A DNA stretch of 64,000 bases from Leadbetterella lacustris (GTDB taxonomy: Bacteria > Bacteroidota > Bacteroidia > Cytophagales > Spirosomataceae): the NCBI GenBank assembly GCA_965234335.1, contig OZ248456.1, forward strand, positions 186,001 to 250,000. The letters are read 5' to 3'. Below the pieces are notes generated by a model. The model ran no database searches. It had not been told where the DNA came from and saw nothing but the letters and a program-made list of their open reading frames with translations. The position numbers and the translations under genes were made by a program. Shown here piece by piece: positions 54,745 through 63,544 of this stretch. Each line of letters begins with the position of its first letter. Position 1 is the first letter of the stretch.

Positions 54745-55830
54745 ATGAAAAACAGAAGAGATTTTTTAAAAAACACAGGATTGATAGCGGCATCGGCAGT
54801 ATTTTCACCGCATGTTTTGCTCAAAGCCACACAGCCTCAAAAAACCAAATTAGGGGTCGCCTTGGTGGGCTTGGGTTATTACAGCACCGACTTGATTGCT
54901 CCAGCATTGCTCAAAACCGAGCATTGCGAGTTGAAGGCTATTGTAACAGGCACACCATCAAAAGTGGAAATCTGGAAGAACAAATATGGCATAGCGGATA
55001 AAAATGTTTATGACTACAACAATTATGACCAAATAGCCAATAACCCAGATATTGATATCATTTATGTGATTCTGCCGCCATCAATGCACCGTGAGTTTAC
55101 CGTCAGAGGAGCTGCTACGGGAAAACATATTTTTTGCGAAAAACCCATGGCTCCCTCTGTGGCAGACTGCCAAGCTATGATAGATGCTTGTAACAAAAAT
55201 AAAGTAAAACTATCTATTGGCTACCGTTGTCAGCACGACCCAAACTTACAGCATGTAATGAAAGTGGCCAAAGAACGACCATTTGGAAAGCCTAAAATGA
55301 TAAATTCTGCAGCTGGATATTTTGATGGACGTACAAATCATTGGAAGCAAAACAAAGCCTTGGGCGGCGGTGTAATGGGCGATATGGGCGTATATGCATT
55401 GCAAGGAGCACGTATGGCGGCTGGCGAAGAGCCCATCAGCGTGATTGCCCAAGCCTCCACTACTCGCCCAGAGATATACAAAGAAGTAGAAGAAACGATG
55501 ATGTTTCAACTGGAGTTTCCATCAGGAGCGAGAGCAGCGTGTCAGTCGAGTTTTGGAATAAACATGAACCACTTGCAGGTAAATTACGAAAAAGGTTGGC
55601 TAAAAATGGAGCCTCAGAGTGGCTATGGCAACAACAAAGGCAGCATGTCTGACGGCACACAGATAAACTTCCCATTGGCCAGTCAGCAACCTAAACAATT
55701 AGACGACGATGCTCTTTCAATTATAGAGAAAAAACCAATGATTGTTCCTGGCGAAGAGGGTTTAAGGGATATTAGGGTGGTAGAAGCCATTTATAAATCT
55801 GTGAAAAGCGGCAAGATGGTGAAAATATAG
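54745..55830 (+). CDS. Gfo/Idh/MocA-family oxidoreductase with RR leader
   Basis: 361 aa. The N-terminus MKNRRDFLKNTGLIAASAVF is a twin-arginine-like leader. The nucleotide fold follows (GVALVGLGYYSTDLIAP), with the motif CEKPMAPSV near residue 132 and GGGVMGDMGVYALQGARM near 207. It is a second exported member of the same broad family as 9556-10845, but clearly a different subfamily (glucose-fructose oxidoreductase-like). The substrate is unknown. A terminator follows. Confidence 0.88.
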   Translation: MKNRRDFLKNTGLIAASAVFSPHVLLKATQPQKTKLGVALVGLGYYSTDLIAPALLKTEHCELKAIVTGTPSKVEIWKNKYGIADKNVYDYNNYDQIANNPDIDIIYVILPPSMHREFTVRGAATGKHIFCEKPMAPSVADCQAMIDACNKNKVKLSIGYRCQHDPNLQHVMKVAKERPFGKPKMINSAAGYFDGRTNHWKQNKALGGGVMGDMGVYALQGARMAAGEEPISVIAQASTTRPEIYKEVEETMMFQLEFPSGARAACQSSFGINMNHLQVNYEKGWLKMEPQSGYGNNKGSMSDGTQINFPLASQQPKQLDDDALSIIEKKPMIVPGEEGLRDIRVVEAIYKSVKSGKMVKI

Positions 55831-55866
55831 ACCAAAATTAATATTTGAAATTCCCGTTTTGAAATT

Positions 55867-55895
55867 AAGCCTTTAAGCAACTTAAAGGCTTTTTT
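55867..55895 (+). terminator. Terminator after the Gfo/Idh/MocA gene
   Basis: AAGCCTTTAAG (55867-55877) pairs perfectly with CTTAAAGGCTT (55881-55891), followed by T residues. Confidence 0.9.
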
Positions 55896-55916
55896 GATGC
55901 CTCTTTTCTTGTTTTT

Positions 55917-56071
55917 AAAAAATAAATGGTACAGAAATCACTTATAATACAGGAAATTCAATACTACTTTCGATTGGATTTAAAGCAAATGTAGGAGCTA
56001 TTTTTAAAGCTGAGAATAAAGTCTTGTGGGAATTAAATTTTGAAAGATACTTTAATAGTTTCTGTACTTAA
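55917..56071 (+). pseudogene. Possible C-terminal gene fragment
   Basis: A frame without start codon (after a TAA) reads NGTEITYNTGNSILLSIG and GFKANVGAIF, then ENKVLWELNF, ending in a stop. The alternating hydrophobic pattern looks like the end of a beta-barrel or beta-rich protein. It may be chance; the region 55896-56123 holds nothing else. Confidence 0.3.
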
Positions 56072-56123
56072 AACAGATCATACATAGGTAAACGACTCTA
56101 TTTTAAAGTGATGTGTAATTCTA

Positions 56124-56596
56124 TTATGTCATCCTCCTTTGTTTCGAATAAGCTTGTTTATCATCCAAGAAGCTGCCGAGCCGCACACAAAAAGCTTTAG
56201 TCCTTTTTAAGAGCTTGCCCAAGAATTCTAAAAAAAAGTATCGCCCAGTCATAAAATCTGATTTTTTCGTGTCAAACCAAGGTAACTCCTCTAAAAACAA
56301 TATTCTCTCTCCTTCAATTTTGGTAAGCCCTTTTTGCAGAATAGAAAAAACCTCCAGCCAAATTTTGGGCTTTTCGTATGAAGTAGAAAATTGATTATTG
56401 ATAAATATTGTAAAATTGAACACCTGATTTTGAATGTCGCTATTGGCCAAGTTAATCGCTTAAATGGTAAATTTTTGATTAAAATATGCTGCTTTGATTA
56501 GAAAAGTCTCGCCTTCTGCCATAAAATACCACAAAAGCAGGCTTATCAATTTTAATGATTTCTCTAATTCTATCTTGCTCTGCCTATTGTCTTCAT
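56124..56596 (-). pseudogene. Decayed DUF234-type ATPase gene
   Basis: From an ATG at 56596 the frame begins MKTIGR, then shifts to EQDRIREII...FVVFYGRRR, then shifts again; the family Walker A (YGRRRVGKT) is broken by a deletion of about seven bases at the GK position. A further frame at 56450-56124 keeps ILFLEELPWFDTKKSDF, matching FLDELPW of the intact copy at 220-1644, and then degrades. The gene is truncated and cannot make an active ATPase. A TTTTGGAAAA/TTTTCCAAAA inverted repeat lies 70-105 bp upstream, as in the intact gene. Confidence 0.75.
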
Positions 56597-56665
56597 CTCC
56601 AAACCATTTACAGCGTACTTTTCAAAGACGAATTGTTATTTTACAAAACCATAAAAAATATTGCT

Positions 56666-56700
56666 TTTTGGAAAATAATCAGAGGTGCTTTTTTCCAAAA
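56666..56700. promoter_or_regulatory. Inverted repeat upstream of the decayed ATPase gene
   Basis: TTTTGGAAAA (56666-56675) and TTTTCCAAAA (56691-56700) are separated by 15 bp. Arms, spacing and position match the two palindromes before the intact relative at 99-188 (17-bp spacing). Confidence 0.6.
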
Positions 56701-56849
56701 CATTGAAATAAATTAGGTTTGGGAAATATTTTAGCTTGAAGTTACTTGTTACTTTTAAAACCAACTTACCAACTCATGTACCTTGAAAAATGCTTGCAAA
56801 CCACTTATTTTTTCTATATTTAAATTTTGAAAACTATACGTCTTAAACT

Positions 56850-58355
56850 ATGAAAACTCTCGTACTTCTAATTGGAATATTATTGGCTTGCCCAATTGGA
56901 AAGGCTTCTGCTCAAACCTCTACGGCACAAATGGCTAAAATAAAGGCCGCTTTGCCTATTATCGATCAAATTTGCAAAGAAAACGCAGAGAAAAATCACC
57001 TGCCTAGCTTGGTGTATGGCTTGGTTGTGGACGGCCAATTGGTACATTTCAATGCTTTGGGAGTAAGCAATACTGTTGAAAATACGAAAGCAAATAAAAC
57101 ATCGGTTTACCGGATTGCTTCCATGTCTAAAAGCATAACTGCCATGGCTATCTTGCAACTCAGAGATGCCGGAAAACTACAGTTAGACGAGCCGGCACAT
57201 AAGTTTATTCCCGAAATAAAAGGACAAAAATATTCCGCTGATTCTCCAGAAATCACCATCAGGCATTTGCTTACACATGCGGCAGGTTTTCCTGAAGACA
57301 ATCCTTGGGGCGACAGGCAATTGGCCATTTCGGACGAAACCATGCTCAAGATGTTCAAAAAAGGCATTTCTTTCTCCAATACACCCGGAGTGAGTTATGA
57401 ATACAGCAACATGGGCTTTGCTATGCTGGGTTATATCATTAAAAAAGTAAGTGGCGAAACCTACCAAAACTATACCATCAAACATATTCTGAAACCACTG
57501 GGCATGAACAATACCTACTGGGATTATACCAAAGTACCTAAAAACCAGCTTGCACTTGGCTACCGCTGGATTGATGATAATTGGGTGGAACAACCCATGC
57601 TGGGCGACGGGGCTTATGGAGCCATGGGTGGCATGCTTACAACTATTGAAGATTTTGGAAAATATATGACTTTTCATCTCTCGGCTGGCTCTTCTGACAA
57701 AGCAGAATCTAAAGTACTGAAAAGAAGTTCATTAAGAGAAATGCAACAGCCTTGGAACTTTGCTCTGCTGAATGTAGAAAACAAAAACGCTCAAGGAAAT
57801 CCTTGTCCGTTCGTACAAGCTTACGGCTACGGCCTTCGTTGGGTACAGGATTGTGAACATCATATCAACATCGGCCACAGTGGCGGTTTGCCGGGGTTTG
57901 GCAGCAATTGGAAAATTTTGCCGCAATATGGATTAGGATTTGTGTCTTTTGCCAACAGAACTTATGCTCCCGCTAACGCTTTGAATACCCAAATTATGGA
58001 TACTTTGATAGCTCTGGCAGACTTGAAACCAATTTCCTTTGGTATTTCGACAGTTTTAAAAGAGCGTCAAAACCAATTGGTTTCGCTTCTTCCTTCATGG
58101 GATAAGGCCGAAGCGTCTGGTATTTTTGCCGAAAATTTCTTTCTAGATTATTTCACAAAAAGCCTCAGAAAAGAAGCCGAAGACATCTATCAAAAAGCTG
58201 GAAAAATAAACAAAATAGGCGAAATGTTGCCCGAAAATGCACTCCGTGGCTCTTTTATATTAGAAGGCCAAAACGGAAACATTAAAATCAGTTTCACGCT
58301 TTCTCCCGAAAAACCAGCTTTGATTCAAGAATATCATATCAGCGAGGTGAAATAG
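56850..58355 (+). CDS. Secreted serine hydrolase (class C beta-lactamase/PBP-like)
   Basis: 501 aa with a signal peptide (TLVLLIGILLACPIGKASA). Catalytic motifs: SMSKSIT (nucleophile Ser in SxxK, about residue 91), YSNMGF near 189 and HSGGLPGFGS near 345. The family includes beta-lactamases, esterases and peptidases (CubicO-like); the exact substrate is not clear from sequence. The C-terminal 130 residues form an additional domain after the core. Confidence 0.88.
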   Translation: MKTLVLLIGILLACPIGKASAQTSTAQMAKIKAALPIIDQICKENAEKNHLPSLVYGLVVDGQLVHFNALGVSNTVENTKANKTSVYRIASMSKSITAMAILQLRDAGKLQLDEPAHKFIPEIKGQKYSADSPEITIRHLLTHAAGFPEDNPWGDRQLAISDETMLKMFKKGISFSNTPGVSYEYSNMGFAMLGYIIKKVSGETYQNYTIKHILKPLGMNNTYWDYTKVPKNQLALGYRWIDDNWVEQPMLGDGAYGAMGGMLTTIEDFGKYMTFHLSAGSSDKAESKVLKRSSLREMQQPWNFALLNVENKNAQGNPCPFVQAYGYGLRWVQDCEHHINIGHSGGLPGFGSNWKILPQYGLGFVSFANRTYAPANALNTQIMDTLIALADLKPISFGISTVLKERQNQLVSLLPSWDKAEASGIFAENFFLDYFTKSLRKEAEDIYQKAGKINKIGEMLPENALRGSFILEGQNGNIKISFTLSPEKPALIQEYHISEVK

Positions 58356-58362
58356 CGGCATC

Positions 58363-60039
58363 TCACCAATCCATCTTCAACAAAGAAACGCCTTGTCTGG
58401 GCAAAGTTACGCTCATTTTCAAAAGGCCGTTTTTGGGTTTTAGATAAGCTGGTGAGGTCAAAAGTGTTAGTTGTCCTGCTTTTTCAAGAATAGCAATTTG
58501 TTCTTTGGTCGGACTTTCTGGGGAGCCCATTTTTTTCCAAACTTCATAAGAATTGCTGTTTTCATCGTCGATTCTGTAATGTTGCAAATTGATGGTTTTG
58601 TTTGGCAGGCCTGACAAATTTACTTCGATTATGGCGTCTTGGGCTTTTACGTCGTCGTCGTGATAATTCCAGAGCATCACAGCTGCCGAATTTAAATCTT
58701 TACTAGCCAAGGCATCAATATCCGCATTTTTCCCTCTTACGCTCGAATCACGAACCATCTCGAAAGTATAACTTTGGTTGCCACTTATGCTCACTCTTTG
58801 TCCCGACATCAGCCCAAACATCCTGAAAACATTCAAAACGGGCTTGTCTATGCCGTTGGTGGCCAAATCTCTGAAACCATAGAAATAAGGTTGATTCTCA
58901 AACTCAAAAGACCAGCTTACTGCTCCCAAAAGATTGGCCTTAAAGTGGTCTGCCAAAGCGTATTTTCTGGCAAAAGATGCGGCAGTATAGCTCGAATACA
59001 TTGTGCCGTTTCTGTAGGCATTTTGCGGATTGGTCTTCATGCCACACGCTGCACAACCTTCTGGGTCGGATTCGCCAATGATTATGGGTAATTTTTTGTA
59101 TTTCTCAAAAGACGTGACAATCTTAAATCCTTCAGAAATATCTCTCAACTGTGTTCCCATGTTCATTTGCACATGATTATCCACAATTTTGGGTGAGCCT
59201 TTGGCATGAAAACTTATAAAATCGAGCGGTGAGCCTGTTCTGCCTGTCACATAATTCTTTCCAGTGCTGCAATGATTCAAAAAATATTTCAGAAAGTCTG
59301 CCGCTTTTGCCCAGCTGGGGCCTGTGGTTTCTGGTCCGCCCATTCTGATGGTTGGTAAAGCTCTTTTGGCGGCGTCAGCCGTATAATCATAAAGTTTACA
59401 ATATTCTTGCACCGTACCACTCCAATAGCCGATGTTAGGTTCATTCCATAACTCCCAGTACCAACTTTCCACTTCCTCTTTTCCGTAGCGTTCTACCGAA
59501 TGCTTTACCCAAGCATACACCAAATCTGCCCATTTTTTGTAGTCTTTTGGAGGAAAAGTCCAGCCTTTGTAAATATCGTTATAAGGCATTCCAGGCTTCC
59601 AACCGTGTTCGTACGGCTGTGGTTTGGTAGAAAGTGCCTCTGGCATAAAACTAAACTGAGCCAAAGGCTTTATGCCTCTTTGTAAGTATGTATCAAATAT
59701 TTTATCCACTACTGTCCAATCATAAACTGGATTTCCTTTGGCGTCTTCGGTATAAACATTGGTAGATCCCCATTTGAGGGTAAGTGTATCGTGGCCAGAA
59801 TTGAGCATACTGTGTGCACGAAAATACACTGGGACAGGACTCAATGCCGACAGCTCTGAAAGTAACTTTTTGCCATCTTTCATATAGGCATAGTTGGGCT
59901 CATCAGCACCAAAAAACGCCCAAAAGGGGTGCATTTTACCAATAGGCTTGTTAAAATCTACTTTGATGGTTTTTGTTTCTTGCGAAAAACAGAGGTCTGC
60001 AATGAGCAATGCGATAATTAAAAAATATGTTTTTTTCAT
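58363..60039 (-). CDS. Glycoside hydrolase family 39 type protein
   Basis: 558 aa with a signal peptide (KKTYFLIIALLIADLCFSQ). The acid/base glutamate lies in WYWELWNEPNIGYWSG near residue 195, and IIIGESDPEG near 320 gives the likely nucleophile. This is the TIM-barrel GH39 pattern (beta-xylosidase or alpha-L-iduronidase type). It converges on the serine hydrolase gene, ending 8 bp from it. Iduronidase activity would fit the sulfatase seen at 15.5 kb, but xylan is equally possible. Confidence 0.85.
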   Translation of the reverse strand: MKKTYFLIIALLIADLCFSQETKTIKVDFNKPIGKMHPFWAFFGADEPNYAYMKDGKKLLSELSALSPVPVYFRAHSMLNSGHDTLTLKWGSTNVYTEDAKGNPVYDWTVVDKIFDTYLQRGIKPLAQFSFMPEALSTKPQPYEHGWKPGMPYNDIYKGWTFPPKDYKKWADLVYAWVKHSVERYGKEEVESWYWELWNEPNIGYWSGTVQEYCKLYDYTADAAKRALPTIRMGGPETTGPSWAKAADFLKYFLNHCSTGKNYVTGRTGSPLDFISFHAKGSPKIVDNHVQMNMGTQLRDISEGFKIVTSFEKYKKLPIIIGESDPEGCAACGMKTNPQNAYRNGTMYSSYTAASFARKYALADHFKANLLGAVSWSFEFENQPYFYGFRDLATNGIDKPVLNVFRMFGLMSGQRVSISGNQSYTFEMVRDSSVRGKNADIDALASKDLNSAAVMLWNYHDDDVKAQDAIIEVNLSGLPNKTINLQHYRIDDENSNSYEVWKKMGSPESPTKEQIAILEKAGQLTLLTSPAYLKPKNGLLKMSVTLPRQGVSLLKMDW

Positions 60040-60162
60040 TTCTGGGGTTGAATTGTAGATATGAAATTAGGAAAAAATAAAGACTTGTTTTCCTGAAATT
60101 TCGTTTTAAAAATATAAATCCAAAAAAATAACTAATTTGCCATACTATAAACCTAGAAATCA

Positions 60163-62244
60163 ATGGAAACGCATTTCAGAACTTGCAATCTCTGTGAGGC
60201 CATGTGTGGCTTGAAGATTACCCATGAAAACTCAGAAATACTGAAAATAGAGGGTGACTTTGAGGATAATTTTAGCCGGGGGCATATTTGCCCAAAAGCT
60301 AATGGCCTGAAAGATATATATTTAGACAAAGACAGGCTGAAATTTCCCATAAAAAAGACCGAAAACGGCTGGCAGCAGATTTCATGGTATGAAGCCTACA
60401 GTTTGGTGATAAACAAAACAAAAGAAATTCAGGAAAAATACGGCCGTGATGCCCTAGCGGTTTACCAAGGCAATCCAACTATTCATAACCTTGGCACCAC
60501 GATGTTTGCTACAGAGTTTTTCAGATTTTTGAAGACCAAAAATATGTTTTCGGCTACTTCCACTGACCAACTCCCCCATCATTTTGCTTCGTGGCTGATG
60601 TATGGCCATCCGATGCTTTTGCCCGTGCCAGATATTGACCATACCGATTATATGCTCATCATCGGTGGTAATCCGCTTGTCTCAAATGGTAGCATGATGA
60701 GTGTGCCTGATGTGGCCCACCGACTTGAAGCCATTAAAAATAGAGGAGGAAAATATGTGGTAATAGACCCTCGAAAAACTGAAACGGCGAAACATGCCTC
60801 AGAACATTTTTTTATTAAACCCAACACCGATGCTTTCTTGCTGATTGGTTTGATTAAGGAAATGTTGGCTTTGAAAAATTCAACGTTGGACGAAAGTATT
60901 TTTGAGGGTTTTGAAAAACTAAAAACCGAAATAAACAATTTTGACCTGAATGACATTGAACAAATAACTGGTATTTCGAAAGAAACCATAAGGACAATTG
61001 CGAACGATTTCTGCAATTCTCCATCTGCGGTTTGTTATGGCAGAGTGGGCGTTTCGACACAAGCTTTTGGTGGTCTTTGTCTTTGGCTAATCAATGTTAT
61101 CAACATCGTATCTGGCAATTTCGACAAAAAAGGAGGAGCAATGTTTACGCTACCAGCCGTAGATTTTATTGGAAACGCTAAACCTAAAGACAGGTTTTCG
61201 AGATGGAAAAGTCGTGTTAGTGGATATCCTGAATTTATTGGTGAATTGCCAGTGGCTGCTTTGGCTGAGGAAATGTTGACAGAGGGCGATGGGCAAATAA
61301 AAATGTTGTTTACCAATTGTGGAAACCCCGTTTTATCGACATCAAACGGCGTAAAACTAGAAAAAGCCCTAGAAACTCTTGAATTTATGGTCTCTTTTGA
61401 TATATATCTCAACGAAACCACCTGTCACGCTGACTTGATTCTGCCGCCTGCCACGGGACTTGAAAACCCGCACTATGACCTTACTTTTCATGTGTTGGCC
61501 GTTAGAAATACAGCCAAATATAGCCCTCCGCTTTTTGAAAAAGCCGAAGGAGCAAAATATGATTGGGAAATTTTTCAAGAATTACGCAACCTGTTTTTAG
61601 ACGAAAATCAAGCTATTGTTCCGCCAGAAGTTAAACTAGATATGGGTCTGAAATACGGCCCATACCAACTTTCGATGGAGGTTTTGAAACAAAATCCACA
61701 TGGTATAGACCTCGGAGCATTGAAACCCATTGCCGAGAATCGCATTCAACAAAAAATAAATGTCTGTCCTGATATATTGGCCAAGGACCTCTCTCGTTTG
61801 CTAGCTGCTAAACATGAGCTATTTGCTATTAAGCCTAAACAATTTTGGTTAATTGGCCGCCGACATTTGCGAGACAACAACTCTTGGATGCACAATTCTG
61901 CAAAACTCATGAAAGGCAAAAACCGCTGTACGCTTTTGATTAACCCGGTCGATGCGAAACTTTTAGGACTAAAAGAACACGAAAACGCAGTGGTGACATC
62001 AAGAGTTGGGCGAGTGGAAATTCCAGTTGAAATTAGTGCTGACATAATGCCCGGCGTGGTAAGTATACCGCACGGCTATGGACATCACAGAAAAGGAACC
62101 AAACTCAATATTGCTGAAAAATATGCTGGCGTAAGTATAAATGATCTTTCAGACGAAAAAGTTATTGATAAACTGACGGGCAACTCGGCTTTTAGTGCTG
62201 TTAGGGTTAGTGTATGTTTTACCGCAAAGACGCTGGGAAGCTAG
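60163..62244 (+). CDS. Molybdopterin-dependent oxidoreductase
   Basis: 693 aa. The N-terminal 4Fe-4S site is CNLCEAMCGL with a fourth Cys in GHICPKA (about residue 44). A molybdopterin core (YQGNPTIHNLGTT, GGNPLVSNG, DPRKTETAKHA) and the C-terminal dinucleotide-binding domain (WLIGRRHLRDNNSWMHN, HGYGHH) follow. It belongs to the formate dehydrogenase/BisC-like group, with no Tat signal, so cytoplasmic. The last dozen residues (CFTAKTLGS) are encoded by the dispersed repeat, so the original C-terminus was probably changed by repeat insertion. Confidence 0.88.
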   Translation: METHFRTCNLCEAMCGLKITHENSEILKIEGDFEDNFSRGHICPKANGLKDIYLDKDRLKFPIKKTENGWQQISWYEAYSLVINKTKEIQEKYGRDALAVYQGNPTIHNLGTTMFATEFFRFLKTKNMFSATSTDQLPHHFASWLMYGHPMLLPVPDIDHTDYMLIIGGNPLVSNGSMMSVPDVAHRLEAIKNRGGKYVVIDPRKTETAKHASEHFFIKPNTDAFLLIGLIKEMLALKNSTLDESIFEGFEKLKTEINNFDLNDIEQITGISKETIRTIANDFCNSPSAVCYGRVGVSTQAFGGLCLWLINVINIVSGNFDKKGGAMFTLPAVDFIGNAKPKDRFSRWKSRVSGYPEFIGELPVAALAEEMLTEGDGQIKMLFTNCGNPVLSTSNGVKLEKALETLEFMVSFDIYLNETTCHADLILPPATGLENPHYDLTFHVLAVRNTAKYSPPLFEKAEGAKYDWEIFQELRNLFLDENQAIVPPEVKLDMGLKYGPYQLSMEVLKQNPHGIDLGALKPIAENRIQQKINVCPDILAKDLSRLLAAKHELFAIKPKQFWLIGRRHLRDNNSWMHNSAKLMKGKNRCTLLINPVDAKLLGLKEHENAVVTSRVGRVEIPVEISADIMPGVVSIPHGYGHHRKGTKLNIAEKYAGVSINDLSDEKVIDKLTGNSAFSAVRVSVCFTAKTLGS

Positions 62245-62336
62245 GGTTGTTACATTTTTTTTAACCGCAAAGACGCTGGGACGCTAGGGTTGTTACATTT
62301 GTTTTACCGCAAGGACGCTGACACTAGGGTTGTTTG
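62221..62336. repeat. 42-43 bp repeat, about 2.7 copies
   Basis: Units start with ACCGCAAAGACGCTGGGA at 62221 and 62264, and ACCGCAAGGACGCTGACA at 62306; each ends with CTAGGGTTGTTACATTT-like sequence. The first unit overlaps the 3' end of the molybdopterin oxidoreductase gene. The ACCGCAAAGACGC motif also appears near other genes in the window. Confidence 0.85.
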
Positions 62337-62517
62337 ATGCGTTTTCTTTATGGCAGATACGCTATGTTAAGGTCTTTTATCTGTATGGGAAAGGATATTT
62401 CATTAAAAAGTTTCAAGGCATAAAACTTACTCGCGAGGAAATTGCCTTAGAATAAGTTTGTTGTTTCGCATTTTGTGCATCGCAAAATCACTATTTTAGC
62501 AAAAAAATTCTATTGTT

Positions 62518-62976
62518 ATTAATACCAAATACCTCATTTTATTAACTCTTTTCGGCATCATTTGCCTTTCTCATTTGTCGTTTGCTACAACGGAAACTTC
62601 TTTCCAAAACCCTAAAAAGCTTGATTCCCTTATCAAAGTACACAGCACAGCAGGTTTTGCAAGTGATAGCACGAAGATCCAGAAATCTGAATATGAATTC
62701 TCATCTATTATTGGATTCTCTTCTTCCTTGTTGGCTATTTTATCTTGGGGATTATTTTTTTTCCGTGCACTAGCTCAACTACAACTAATTTTTAACCCTG
62801 TCTTTCTAGGCATTGCTGGCCTTTTGTTCAGCATAATTGCATTGGTTAGAATTAAGAAGAACAAAAGAAAAGGTAAAAAACTCGCACGGGCAGGTATTGT
62901 TCTAACAATTCTTCACGCTTTGGGTTTGATTGGAATGTTTGTTCTTTTAATGATTGCTTTTAGTGGTTATAAATAA
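62518..62976 (+). CDS. Hypothetical membrane protein with signal peptide and probable ATT start
   Basis: The frame is open from a TAG at 62497. Reading from ATT at 62518 gives NTKYLILLTLFGIICLSHLS as residues 2-21, a textbook signal peptide, ending at about FATTETS. No ATG, GTG or TTG occurs before it; a TTG at 62575 would delete the signal. After a Ser/Lys-rich region there are two hydrophobic segments flanking a basic loop (IKKNKRKGKK), a DUF4190-like arrangement. The function is unknown. Confidence 0.55.
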   Translation: MNTKYLILLTLFGIICLSHLSFATTETSFQNPKKLDSLIKVHSTAGFASDSTKIQKSEYEFSSIIGFSSSLLAILSWGLFFFRALAQLQLIFNPVFLGIAGLLFSIIALVRIKKNKRKGKKLARAGIVLTILHALGLIGMFVLLMIAFSGYK

Positions 62977-63059
62977 GGAGTTGTTTATAAATCGTTCTTG
63001 ACTTAATGCCGTTCGGATGAGTTATCGCAATACAATTATTGCCTAAATATTATATCCGG

Positions 63060-63446
63060 TTACGACCTTTCTCTGGCAAGCATAAAGCACAAAATACCTA
63101 GTAAAAGCGTTATGGGTGTGGCTATGTATTGTTCAAGATTGTTAACCGCAAAAAGGTTACCGATGGTGTTTAAGGTGAATAAAAATGTCATTATCCACAA
63201 TAGGACTGTGATGATTTTAGGCGAAATATTCAGCTTCAAATATCTTGATTTCACCAAAACTACAACCATAAATAATGCATTTAAAACAATAGAAAGTGTC
63301 TCAAAGAGAAGCATTTCCTTTTGGTTTTTTAATCTTCCGCCCCAAACGTTTTCGTAAGGAATAATTCCACTAATAACCAAGAGGTGAAATCCTATAATGA
63401 ACGAAAACAACAAAAGAAGTCCTGTTTTAATACGCCTGTTTTTCAT
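63060..63446 (-). CDS. Hypothetical small membrane protein
   Basis: About 128 aa from the ATG at 63446, with four hydrophobic segments (GLLLLFSFIIGFHLLVIS, LFETLSIVLNALFMVVVLV, IITVLLWIMTFLFTLNTI, ITLLLGILCFML). No family recognised. A dispersed repeat piece (TAGCTTCTTAGCGTC on the minus strand) sits 15-20 bp upstream of the start. Confidence 0.65.
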   Translation of the reverse strand: MKNRRIKTGLLLLFSFIIGFHLLVISGIIPYENVWGGRLKNQKEMLLFETLSIVLNALFMVVVLVKSRYLKLNISPKIITVLLWIMTFLFTLNTIGNLFAVNNLEQYIATPITLLLGILCFMLARERS

Positions 63447-63544
63447 GTGTTTATAATTTGACGCTAAGAAGCTAGGAAATAATCGCTTCTTTGCGTGTCT
63501 ATAATCTTGGTCATGAACGTTTGATTTTGTTAGTATTTCCTGAA

